Assembly (NCBI GenBank): GCA_028293405.1
Contig: JAQGOW010000209.1
Location: forward strand, 1 to 7,783
Source: Verrucomicrobiales bacterium
GTDB taxonomy: Bacteria > Verrucomicrobiota > Verrucomicrobiia > Limisphaerales > Palsa-1400
DNA length: 7,783 nt
Direction of reading: 5' to 3'
Both the position numbers and the translations under genes were made by a program. The first letter of the stretch is position 1, and each line of letters begins with the position of its first letter. This document shows, one piece after another, positions 1-4,706 of this stretch. Under the pieces are notes generated by a model, which did not search any database, was not told the DNA's origin, and saw only the letters and a program-made list of their open reading frames with translations.

Positions 1-164
1 AACCGATGGTTAACGCAGGCGGGCCGGAGGTTCAGGTCCTTAAAGATGGCTGGACAGTGGTGACTAAAGATGGTCAACTCTCCGCCCATTTTGAGCATAC
101 GGTTTTGATTACGGAATCAGGGCCGGAAATCTTGACTTTGGTTAGACAAAGCGCTGTGGGTTAA
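1..164 (+). CDS. map: Methionine aminopeptidase, type I (3' end only)
   Basis: Reading from base 3 gives the last 53 residues of a protein, ending at TAA 162-164; the 5' part lies outside the window. The fragment starts with [10 protein letters not shown], then [19 protein letters not shown] and GPEILT. This is the conserved C-terminal block of type I methionine aminopeptidase, a cytosolic metalloenzyme that removes the initiator Met from nascent proteins. The Glu in FEHT (codon 93-95) corresponds to the last of the five metal ligands (E235 in the E. coli enzyme). The preceding ligand, Glu of the IEPM motif, falls just before the window. Only four bases separate its stop from infA, so the two are almost certainly cotranscribed, as in many spc operons. 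Identity is confident; nothing can be said about the N-terminal half. Confidence 0.93.
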   Translation, partial: PMVNAGGPEVQVLKDGWTVVTKDGQLSAHFEHTVLITESGPEILTLVRQSAVG

Positions 165-168
165 ATAA

Positions 169-387
169 ATGGCCCGCGAAGACGCAATCAAAGTTGAGGG
201 CAAGATTGTCGAAGTGTTGCCGAACACGTTGTTCAGGGTCGAATTGGCCAATGGCCATCGCCTCCTGGCCCACGTGTCCGGCAAACGCCGTTTGAGTTTT
301 GAAAAGATCGCCTTGGGCGATGTCGTGATGGTGCAAATGTCACCCTACGACCTGTCACGCGGGTGCATAACCCTGCGCGACGAATAG
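169..387 (+). CDS. infA: Translation initiation factor IF-1
   Basis: This 72-residue protein has the same length as E. coli IF-1 and aligns throughout: [30 protein letters not shown] and SPYDLSRG are family signatures. IF-1 is a single S1-like OB-fold that sits in the 30S A site during initiation and assists IF-2 and IF-3. The ATG is four bases after the map stop, in a TAAATAA context with no Shine-Dalgarno sequence, so translation may be coupled to map. The start is fixed by the usual MA-R/K-ED beginning. It is followed by a 67-base gap containing an inverted repeat (392-415) before rpmJ. Nothing in the protein looks abnormal. Confidence 0.97.
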   Translation: MAREDAIKVEGKIVEVLPNTLFRVELANGHRLLAHVSGKRRLSFEKIALGDVVMVQMSPYDLSRGCITLRDE

Positions 388-391
388 ATGT

Positions 392-415
392 GGAGTTCAC
401 GCTTGAGCGTGCTCC
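392..415. repeat. Imperfect palindrome between infA and rpmJ (REP-like hairpin)
   Basis: GGAG (392-395), a TT bulge, CACGC (398-402), TTGA loop (403-406), GCGTG (407-411) and CTCC (412-415) fold into a 4+5 bp hairpin with a tetraloop. No T-run follows on the plus strand, so it is not a standard terminator. Its form resembles short extragenic palindromes with a CACGCT...AGCGTG core that I recall as dispersed in Verrucomicrobiota and some other genomes. That resemblance is from memory and needs a copy count. It could also be an mRNA processing or stabilising stem. Confidence 0.55.
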
Positions 416-421
416 GGTTTG

Positions 422-446
422 AGATTTGAAATTTTAGATTTGAAAT
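422..446. repeat. 11-bp direct repeat upstream of rpmJ
   Basis: AGATTTGAAAT occurs at 422-432 and again at 436-446, 14 bp apart, in the AT-rich leader of rpmJ. A related string (TGAAATTTGTAA then TGAATTTGTAA) lies upstream of rpsD near 1681-1704. Function is unknown; it may be only AT-rich leader drift. Confidence 0.45.
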
Positions 447-454
447 AAACTTTT

Positions 455-568
455 ATGAAAGTGCGAGCATCAGTCAAAAAATTGTGTGAAAACTGCAAGA
501 TCGTGAAACGCAAAGGCATCATTCGCGTGATTTGCTCTAATGCCCGTCACAAACAACGTCAGGGTTGA
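455..568 (+). CDS. rpmJ: 50S ribosomal protein L36 (bL36)
   Basis: A 37-residue protein starts [20 protein letters not shown] and ends HKQRQG, the usual length and sequence of bL36. It carries the zinc-ribbon ligands C11, C14, C27 and H32, so this is the zinc-binding (C+) form. bL36 is the smallest 50S protein and packs against 23S rRNA. The start at ATG 455 is preceded by AAACTTTT with no Shine-Dalgarno sequence. The place between infA and rpmM-type alpha-operon genes, directly before rpsM, is standard for bacteria. The ligand spacing (CxxC, then C and H near the end) makes the identification certain despite the small size. Confidence 0.97.
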   Translation: MKVRASVKKLCENCKIVKRKGIIRVICSNARHKQRQG

Positions 569-608
569 TATCGGTAAATATCACCAAATATCACTAAATA
601 TCACCAAA
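569..608. repeat. Four tandem 10-bp repeats upstream of rpsM
   Basis: TATCGGTAAA, TATCACCAAA, TATCACTAAA and TATCACCAAA follow one another without gaps, starting at the first base after the rpmJ stop and ending 10 bases before the rpsM start. Copies 2 and 4 are identical; copy 3 differs at one base and copy 1 at two. TGATAT (566-571) and ATATCA (578-583) can also form a 6-bp hairpin. The 10-bp period equals about one DNA helical turn. No protein-coding role is possible; a regulatory role is conjecture. Confidence 0.75.
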
Positions 609-618
609 GTTAATTTTT

Positions 619-1014
619 ATGGCACGTATCATCGGAGTTGAAATTCCAGGCAACAAGCGAATCGATATCGCTTTGCGCTACATCTACGGCATCGGACCCA
701 CAAACGCGCTGGTCATTCTCGAAAACGCCAAGATTGACCCCAAAATCCGCGCCAAGGACCTGACCGAACAACAGATGTCCCAAATCGTCCACGCCATCCA
801 GGACGGCAAATACGTCATCGAAGGTGACCTGCGCCGCGAATTGGGTATGACCCTCAAGCGTCTGCAAGGCATCAAGTGCTATCGTGGCATCCGCCATCTG
901 CGCGGTCTGCCTGTCCGCGGTCAGCGCACCTCGACCAACGCGCGCACGCGCAAAGGTCCGCGTAAGACCGTCGGTGTCCAACGCAATCCGAACGCCAAGA
1001 CTGGTATTCATTGA
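619..1014 (+). CDS. rpsM: 30S ribosomal protein S13 (uS13)
   Basis: A 131-residue protein begins [21 protein letters not shown]. It contains the helix-hairpin-helix region [14 protein letters not shown] (about residues 22-35) and ends with the highly conserved basic tail [15 protein letters not shown] followed by [12 protein letters not shown]. uS13 sits in the 30S head, contacts the P-site tRNA through this C-terminal tail and forms bridges to the 50S. Length is slightly above the E. coli protein (118), mainly at the very C-terminus ([13 protein letters not shown]). The ATG follows GTTAATTTTT, with no Shine-Dalgarno sequence. It heads the classical alpha operon order rpsM-rpsK-rpsD-rpoA-rplQ. 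The tandem repeats just upstream lie where E. coli has its S4-binding leader. Confidence 0.97.
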   Translation: MARIIGVEIPGNKRIDIALRYIYGIGPTNALVILENAKIDPKIRAKDLTEQQMSQIVHAIQDGKYVIEGDLRRELGMTLKRLQGIKCYRGIRHLRGLPVRGQRTSTNARTRKGPRKTVGVQRNPNAKTGIH

Positions 1015-1046
1015 TCACTGTTAGTTTACATTCACTTTAAATTTTT

Positions 1047-1676
1047 ATGGCCGAAGAAAAGAAACCAGCCGCTCCTAAGAAAGAAAAAGCTCCGAAGGCA
1101 GACGCCGCCGCAGCCGCACCTGCCGCTGCAGCTGGTGATAAACCAGCCGCCGCTGCCAAGCCGAAGAAGGAAAAAGCTCCTGCCGGTGACGCCGCTGCTA
1201 AACCCGCTGAAGGTGGCGCCGCAGCCGGAGCTCCCGTTGCTGTCGCCGCACCTGCTGCGCCGACCGCTGCTGAGCTGCTCGGTGATGATCCAAACCTCAA
1301 GAAAATCATCAAAGCCAAAGGCGCGAAGAACATCGCCGTTGGTATTGCAAACATTTTGGCCACGTTCAACAACACCAACGTCACCATCACCGACATGCAC
1401 GGCAACGTGCTCGGCTGGTCGTCCGCTGGTCGCGTCGGCTTCAAGGGCTCCCGCAAGAGCACCGCGTTCGCCGCGCAACAAGTTGCCCAGGACGCCGCTC
1501 GTCAAGCTATGTCACACGGCATGCGTGAAGTAGAAGTCCGCGTCAAGGGTCCCGGCTCCGGCCGTGAATCCGCTATCCGCGCCCTTCAGGCCATCGGCCT
1601 GGAAATCAGCGCAATCAAAGACTGCACGCCCGTTCCGCACAACGGCTGCCGCCCACGCAAAAAACGCCGCGTGTAA
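1047..1676 (+). CDS. rpsK: 30S ribosomal protein S11 (uS11) with a long N-terminal extension
   Basis: The C-terminal part, from about residue 92, is a normal uS11: [50 protein letters not shown] and the end [13 protein letters not shown]. It includes the N199-G200 pair that in E. coli forms isoaspartate. uS11 lies on the 30S platform near the mRNA exit side. The protein is 209 residues against 129 in E. coli. The extra ~80 N-terminal residues are almost only A, P, K, E, G and D, with PKKEKAP at residues 10-16 and 39-45. No in-frame ATG, GTG or TTG lies between codon 1 and L104, which is already inside the core, so the extension must be translated if the protein is made from a usual start. The ATG follows AAATTTTT with no Shine-Dalgarno sequence; it is 32 bases after rpsM. 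Confidence 0.96.
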   Translation: MAEEKKPAAPKKEKAPKADAAAAAPAAAAGDKPAAAAKPKKEKAPAGDAAAKPAEGGAAAGAPVAVAAPAAPTAAELLGDDPNLKKIIKAKGAKNIAVGIANILATFNNTNVTITDMHGNVLGWSSAGRVGFKGSRKSTAFAAQQVAQDAARQAMSHGMREVEVRVKGPGSGRESAIRALQAIGLEISAIKDCTPVPHNGCRPRKKRRV

Positions 1677-1710
1677 TTTTTGAAATTTGTAACCTGAATT
1701 TGTAATTAAT

Positions 1711-1715
1711 AAGGA
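1711..1715 (+). promoter_or_regulatory. Shine-Dalgarno site of rpsD
   Basis: AAGGA ends nine bases before the rpsD ATG at 1725. It is notable because the preceding genes (infA, rpmJ, rpsM, rpsK) have no such site, while rpsD and rpoA do. Confidence 0.65.
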
Positions 1716-1724
1716 AATTTAAGT

Positions 1725-2333
1725 ATGGCACGTTATACAGGACCAAGAACCCGCATCAGCCGCCGTTTCGGCATCCCCATGTTCGGTCCGGATAAATATC
1801 TGGAACGCCGCAACTACGGTCCCGGTGTCCACGGCCCGAAATCCCGTCGCAAACACACCGACTACGGTCTCGGCCTGATCGAAAAGCAAAAGCTCCGCTA
1901 CTTCTACGGCCTCATGGAAAAGCAATTCCGTGGCGTCTACGAAAAAGCGCTCAAGCGCCGTGGTGTCACTGGCGAGCAAATGCTCCAGATCCTCGAGACC
2001 CGCCTGGACAACATTGTTTACCACCTCGGTTTCGCAACCACTCGCGCTGCTGCGCGTCAGATGGTGGCCCATGGCCACGTCAAGGTGAACGGACGCAAGG
2101 TCAGCATCCCGTCTTTCGCTGTTAAAGTGAATGACGTGATTGAAGCCAAAGACCACAACGTCTCCAAGCAACTCGCGACCAAAAACATGGAGCTCTCCAC
2201 CAGCCGTACCATTCCCGAATGGTTGACCCTGGACAAAGCAGCTTTCAAAGGAACACTAATACGTATTCCTACGCGCGCCGAAATCCAGCCGATTGCCAAT
2301 GAGCAAGCGGTCGTTGAATTTTATTCCCGCTAA
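1725..2333 (+). CDS. rpsD: 30S ribosomal protein S4 (uS4)
   Basis: The protein has 202 residues, close to E. coli S4 (206). The N-terminal part reads MARYTGPRTRISRRFG, with PMFGPDKYLERRNYGPGVHG after it and no cysteines, so it is the zinc-free form. The S4 RNA-binding domain spans about residues 91-150, with LETRLDNIVYHLGFA, ARQMVAHGHVKVNG and VNDVIEAK. The C-terminus IPTRAEIQ...NEQAVVEFYSR is typical. uS4 is a primary 16S rRNA binder that nucleates 30S assembly; in E. coli it also represses translation of the alpha operon. Whether it does so here is unknown. It sits between rpsK and rpoA as in proteobacteria, not separate as in Bacillus. Start ATG 1725 has an AAGGA site nine bases upstream. 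The 3' gap to rpoA is 113 bases and highly structured. Confidence 0.97.
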   Translation: MARYTGPRTRISRRFGIPMFGPDKYLERRNYGPGVHGPKSRRKHTDYGLGLIEKQKLRYFYGLMEKQFRGVYEKALKRRGVTGEQMLQILETRLDNIVYHLGFATTRAAARQMVAHGHVKVNGRKVSIPSFAVKVNDVIEAKDHNVSKQLATKNMELSTSRTIPEWLTLDKAAFKGTLIRIPTRAEIQPIANEQAVVEFYSR

Positions 2334-2344
2334 ACAGTAACAAC

Positions 2345-2365
2345 GTCCCCTGCCCTGCAGGGGAC
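2345..2365 (+). promoter_or_regulatory. Hairpin 1 in the rpsD-rpoA gap
   Basis: GTCCCCTG (2345-2352), loop CCCTG (2353-2357) and CAGGGGAC (2358-2365) form a perfect 8-bp GC-rich stem, starting 11 bases after the rpsD stop. It is followed by AAAAA, not T, so it is not an intrinsic terminator on the plus strand. It may protect the upstream mRNA 3' end or be part of a leader for rpoA. Confidence 0.7.
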
Positions 2366-2368
2366 AAA

Positions 2369-2431
2369 AACAATTATACGGACGTTTCCGGTGCGGGAAT
2401 AAACACCCGGAAACGTCAGATTAAAATTGTT
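2369..2431 (+). promoter_or_regulatory. Long hairpin directly upstream of the rpoA ribosome binding site
   Basis: GACGTTTCCGG (2381-2391) pairs with CCGGAAACGTC (2407-2417) for 11 perfect base pairs. TG/CA adds two more pairs past one bulged C, leaving a 10-base loop (2394-2403). Below an internal loop, AACAATT (2369-2375) pairs with AATTGTT (2425-2431), so the fold ends right against the rpoA Shine-Dalgarno at 2433. There is no T-run, so termination is unlikely. Position suggests control of rpoA translation or mRNA processing between rpsD and rpoA; this is inferred from structure only. Confidence 0.7.
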
Positions 2432-2432
2432 G

Positions 2433-2438
2433 AAAGGA
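2433..2438 (+). promoter_or_regulatory. Shine-Dalgarno site of rpoA
   Basis: AAAGGA lies eight bases before the rpoA ATG at 2447 and supports that start. It begins two bases after the upstream hairpin, so folding could influence ribosome access. Confidence 0.7.
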
Positions 2439-2446
2439 TAGTAATT

Positions 2447-3463
2447 ATGCCAGTTCGTTTAGGACGTTTCGAAATGCCGAAGCGGTTGACCAAAGAAGAA
2501 GGTACCGCTACAGAAACATACGCAAAATTTATCGCTGAGCCGTTTGAAACCGGTTACGGCCACACCGTCGGCAACTCCCTGCGCCGCGTGCTCCTCTCCT
2601 CTTTGGAAGGCGCCGCCATCACCTCGATCAAAGTCGATGGTGCCATGCACGAGTTCGCCACTGTCGAAGGCGTCGTTGAAGACGTCACCGACCTGGTGTT
2701 GAACCTCAAGAAGGTTCTTTTGAAGGCCCACTCCCGTGAGCCCCAGACCCTCCTCCTCTCCGTCAATAAAGAAGGCGAAGTCACTGCAGGCGACATCGAA
2801 CTCAACCAAAACGTTGAGCTCGTCAACCCCAAGCAGATCATTTGCACTTTGGACAAGAAGAAGAAATTCGAGATGGAACTCGAAGTCAAAGTCGGCCGTG
2901 GCTTCTGCCCCGGTGACGAAAACAAGAAGCCTGACCAAGCCATTGGCGTCATCGCGATCGACTCACTTTTCTCCCCTGTCACCCGCGTTCGTTACGCGGT
3001 CGAAAACGCCCGTGTCGGCCAACGCACTGACTATGATCGTTTGATCATGGAAATCTGGACCGACGGCCGCATCACCCCTGATGACGCGCTCACCCAGGCG
3101 TCCGCCATTTTGCAGCATCACCTCGATGTCTTCGTCGGCTACGATAAGAACGCCGTTGAATTCGAAGAGACTGAAGCCAAGCAGGACGACGAAAAAGCGA
3201 AGATGAAGAAGCTGCTCAACATGAGCGTCAACGAAATCGAGCTCTCCGTCCGCGCGGCCAACTGCTTGAACAACGCCAATATCACGAGCGTTGGTCAATT
3301 GGCGATGAAGACCGAAAGCGAAATGCTCAAGTACCGCAATTTCGGTAAGAAATCGCTCAACGAAATCAAAGAGAAACTTTCCAGCCTCGGACTCTCTTTG
3401 GGCATGAACATCGATCCAGCCTTGCTGGAAGCGCCCAAAGACGAGCTGAAACTGGCTGAATAA
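2447..3463 (+). CDS. rpoA: DNA-directed RNA polymerase subunit alpha
   Basis: The product has 338 residues, against 329 in E. coli. The N-terminal assembly domain (about 20-240) shows FETGYGHTVGNSLRRVLLSS, with R46/R47 in the region of E. coli R45, then DGAMHEFATVEGVVEDV and LNLKKV. A charged linker (about 240-256, rich in E, K and D) leads to the C-terminal domain (about 257-322). There SVRAANCL places R269, N272 and C273 at the DNA-binding positions equivalent to E. coli R265, N268 and C269. GKKSLNEIKEKL supplies the second helix-hairpin-helix, with LGLSLGM after it. Alpha dimerises to start RNA polymerase assembly, and its C-terminal domain binds UP elements and activators. ATG 2447 has AAAGGA eight bases upstream. 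The short N-terminal addition MPVRLGRFEMPKRL fits what I recall of PVC-group alpha subunits. Confidence 0.97.
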   Translation: MPVRLGRFEMPKRLTKEEGTATETYAKFIAEPFETGYGHTVGNSLRRVLLSSLEGAAITSIKVDGAMHEFATVEGVVEDVTDLVLNLKKVLLKAHSREPQTLLLSVNKEGEVTAGDIELNQNVELVNPKQIICTLDKKKKFEMELEVKVGRGFCPGDENKKPDQAIGVIAIDSLFSPVTRVRYAVENARVGQRTDYDRLIMEIWTDGRITPDDALTQASAILQHHLDVFVGYDKNAVEFEETEAKQDDEKAKMKKLLNMSVNEIELSVRAANCLNNANITSVGQLAMKTESEMLKYRNFGKKSLNEIKEKLSSLGLSLGMNIDPALLEAPKDELKLAE

Positions 3464-3472
3464 CTTCGACAT

Positions 3473-3979
3473 ATGCGCCATTTAAAACGCACAGCTAAAC
3501 TCGGCCGGACAGGCACGCATCGCAATCGCATGCTTGCCAGCATGGTCTGCAGCCTGATCAAACATAAACGCATCACCACGACCCTGGCCAAAGCCAAAGC
3601 TGCCCGCAGTGTCGCGGAAAAGATGGTTACTCTCGGCAAAGCCGGCACGTTGCACGATCGTCGTCTCGCCTCTGCTCGTCTCCACCAGGACGAGGACGCG
3701 GTGAAGATTTTGTTCAACGAAATCGCTCCGACCCAAATGGATCGCAAAGGCGGTTACACCCGCATCATGAAACTCGGCCAACGAATCGGCGACGCCGCCC
3801 ATCTCGCCATCCTCGAGTTCGTTGATGTCCCGGTTACCGCCCCTGTCGCGCCCAAGACCGAAGCTCCTGCCGCTGAAGCCAAAGAAGGCGAAGCGAAAGA
3901 AGCCGCCGCAGGCGAAAAGAAGGAAAAGAAGCCGCGCGCGAAAAAGAAGACCGCCGCCGAAGCCTCCCCTACTGCCTAA
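3473..3979 (+). CDS. rplQ: 50S ribosomal protein L17 (bL17) with an acidic/basic C-terminal tail
   Basis: Residues 1-119 are a normal bL17: MRHLKRTAKLGRTGTHRNRML, then LIKHKRITTTLAKAKAARSVAEKMVTL is seen in pieces, followed by a shortened FNEIAPTQMDRKGGYTRI, with LAILEFVD closing the core. bL17 lies near the peptide exit tunnel of the 50S. E. coli L17 is 127 residues; this one is 168. The last ~49 residues form a low-complexity tail of A, E, K and P ending in KKEKKPRAKKK and AAEASPTA. Composition resembles the N-terminal extension of S11 in the same operon. The ATG is nine bases after the rpoA stop with no Shine-Dalgarno sequence, so reinitiation or coupling from rpoA is likely. It is the last gene before the terminator. 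Confidence 0.96.
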   Translation: MRHLKRTAKLGRTGTHRNRMLASMVCSLIKHKRITTTLAKAKAARSVAEKMVTLGKAGTLHDRRLASARLHQDEDAVKILFNEIAPTQMDRKGGYTRIMKLGQRIGDAAHLAILEFVDVPVTAPVAPKTEAPAAEAKEGEAKEAAAGEKKEKKPRAKKKTAAEASPTA

Positions 3980-4001
3980 GCAGGTCTAAAAGAAATTCAA
4001 G

Positions 4002-4033
4002 AAAGCCCGTTCGCAAGAACGGGCTTTTTTCTT
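4002..4033 (+). terminator. Intrinsic terminator of the ribosomal operon
   Basis: AAAGCCCGTTC (4002-4012) pairs perfectly with GAACGGGCTTT (4017-4027) around a GCAA (GNRA) tetraloop. The pairing is followed by further T residues, six in all at 4025-4030, then CTT. It starts 22 bases after the rplQ stop. This is a textbook Rho-independent terminator and marks the end of the operon. Confidence 0.95.
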
Positions 4034-4047
4034 ACGTCCGATAGTGT

Positions 4048-4073
4048 CGTTACTTTTTGATTGCAAAGTGACG
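4048..4073. other. Secondary hairpin after the operon terminator
   Basis: CGTTACTTT (4048-4056) pairs with AAAGTGACG (4065-4073) for nine pairs with one T-G wobble, around an 8-base loop. It may back up termination or be incidental. It lacks a T-tract on the plus strand. Confidence 0.4.
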
Positions 4074-4132
4074 TTCTGCCATCGTCGGTTCAGCGGGTTG
4101 CTACTCTCAATCAAATGGCAATCCCCAGTTCT

Positions 4133-4147
4133 TTGACAATTTACAAT
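4133..4147 (+). promoter_or_regulatory. Candidate promoter elements of the toxin-antitoxin operon
   Basis: A consensus -35 hexamer TTGACA is at 4133-4138, but no good -10 lies 16-18 bases downstream. Alternatively TACAAT (4142-4147, five of six matches to TATAAT) could be the -10, with a poor -35. The latter would start transcription near 4154, just before the inverted repeat at 4157-4173. The assignment is uncertain. Confidence 0.3.
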
Positions 4148-4156
4148 TTCCAGCCA

Positions 4157-4173
4157 ACGATTAACCTAATCGT
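4157..4173. promoter_or_regulatory. Putative operator of the toxin-antitoxin module
   Basis: ACGATTA (4157-4163) and TAATCGT (4167-4173) form a perfect 7-bp inverted repeat around ACC, ending at the base before the antitoxin ATG. Antitoxins of type II modules usually bind palindromes at their own promoter, so this is the natural autoregulatory site. There is no Shine-Dalgarno sequence in the same stretch. Confidence 0.55.
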
Positions 4174-4407
4174 ATGAGCAAGAACTTCGCTGCTGTAGCC
4201 GACGAAGCCCTGCAGTTGCCACAACAAGAGCAGCTTCGTCTTGCTCGCACATTGCTGGAGCATGCAGAGCCGACCGCTGACACCGAAGCAGAAGCGACTT
4301 GGGAAGATGAAATCGAAAGACGCATCAAATTAATCGATTCAGGAGTGGCGAAAGGGCGTCCATATAAAGAAGTTCTGCGTGACACCGACCGGCGCCTCAA
4401 CAAATGA
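4174..4407 (+). CDS. Antitoxin of a type II toxin-antitoxin system (addiction module component family)
   Basis: This is a 77-residue acidic, helical protein. LQLPQQEQLRLARTLLE (about 13-29) resembles the N-terminal LSxxERLxLAExLL segment. WEDEIERRIKLIDSG (43-57) followed by YKEVLRDTDRRL resembles the conserved WxxEIxRRxxxxxsG...EEV region of the putative addiction module component family (PF09720/TIGR02574 as I remember it). Such antitoxins bind and neutralise a ParE/RelE-type toxin and repress their own operon. The gene overlaps the downstream toxin by four bases (ATGA, 4404-4407), the classic arrangement. The start at 4174 is preceded by a palindrome rather than a ribosome binding site. Family assignment is from motif memory; the partnership is strongly supported by the overlap. 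Confidence 0.82.
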   Translation: MSKNFAAVADEALQLPQQEQLRLARTLLEHAEPTADTEAEATWEDEIERRIKLIDSGVAKGRPYKEVLRDTDRRLNK

Positions 4408-4706
4408 CGCTGATCATTCTGGATGCAGCGGAACGTGAGTTCAATGCGTCGGTGGATTATTATGAATCGCGCGAACCCGGCTTAGGCGTTGAATTCCGAA
4501 CCGAAGCTGAGGCCATTTTCGAAAGGATTCTGCGCAACCCAGAGCTGCCCCACCTACGACGAGGTCTTTATCGCCGTATCAACTTTCCAGTATTCACTTA
4601 TTACGCTGCCTATATTATTCGCGGCGATGTCGTCTGGGTTGTTGCCATTGCACATGCGCACCGGCAGCCTGAGTTCTGGCTAAATCGAACCCGCCCTTTC
4701 AATTAA
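4404..4706 (+). CDS. ParE/RelE-superfamily toxin
   Basis: This 100-residue protein has the family layout. An N-terminal helix pair holds LDAAEREFNASVDYYESREPGLGVEF, seen here in parts (residues 6-31), followed by RTEAEAIFERILRNPE. A beta-sheet region comes next (LYRRINFPVFTYYAAYIIRG, 55-74). The C-terminal signature AIAHAHRQPEFWLNR (81-95) matches the usual AIAHxxRxPxYWxxR of plasmid-stabilisation toxins. Members either cut ribosome-bound mRNA (RelE) or poison DNA gyrase (ParE); the sequence alone does not decide which. Translation is probably coupled to the antitoxin by the ATGA overlap, as there is no Shine-Dalgarno site. Its stop codon TAA (4704-4706) interlocks with the stop of the convergent MFS gene. 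The reading frame is intact. Confidence 0.88.
   Translation: MTLIILDAAEREFNASVDYYESREPGLGVEFRTEAEAIFERILRNPELPHLRRGLYRRINFPVFTYYAAYIIRGDVVWVVAIAHAHRQPEFWLNRTRPFN

Noticed and set aside
569..608. Short repeat cluster considered as a CRISPR array
   Set aside because: Units are 10 bp and contiguous, with no spacers and no cas genes nearby.
1032..1505. Minus-strand reading frames opposite rpsK
   Set aside because: They mirror the Ala/Lys-rich coding region; the products are low-complexity shadows, and rpsK is clearly the gene.
2345..2365. Intrinsic terminator between rpsD and rpoA
   Set aside because: The stem is followed by A residues on the plus strand and by GTTG on the minus strand, with no T-tract in either direction.
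2963..3481. Minus-strand frame opposite the rpoA C-terminal region
   Set aside because: It is an antisense shadow of the conserved alpha C-terminal domain, with no independent start signal or recognisable motif.
4703..4706. Overlapping stops as evidence of a truncated toxin or transporter
   Set aside because: Both proteins have complete C-terminal family signatures (RxPEFWxNR and PETKG), so neither is truncated.
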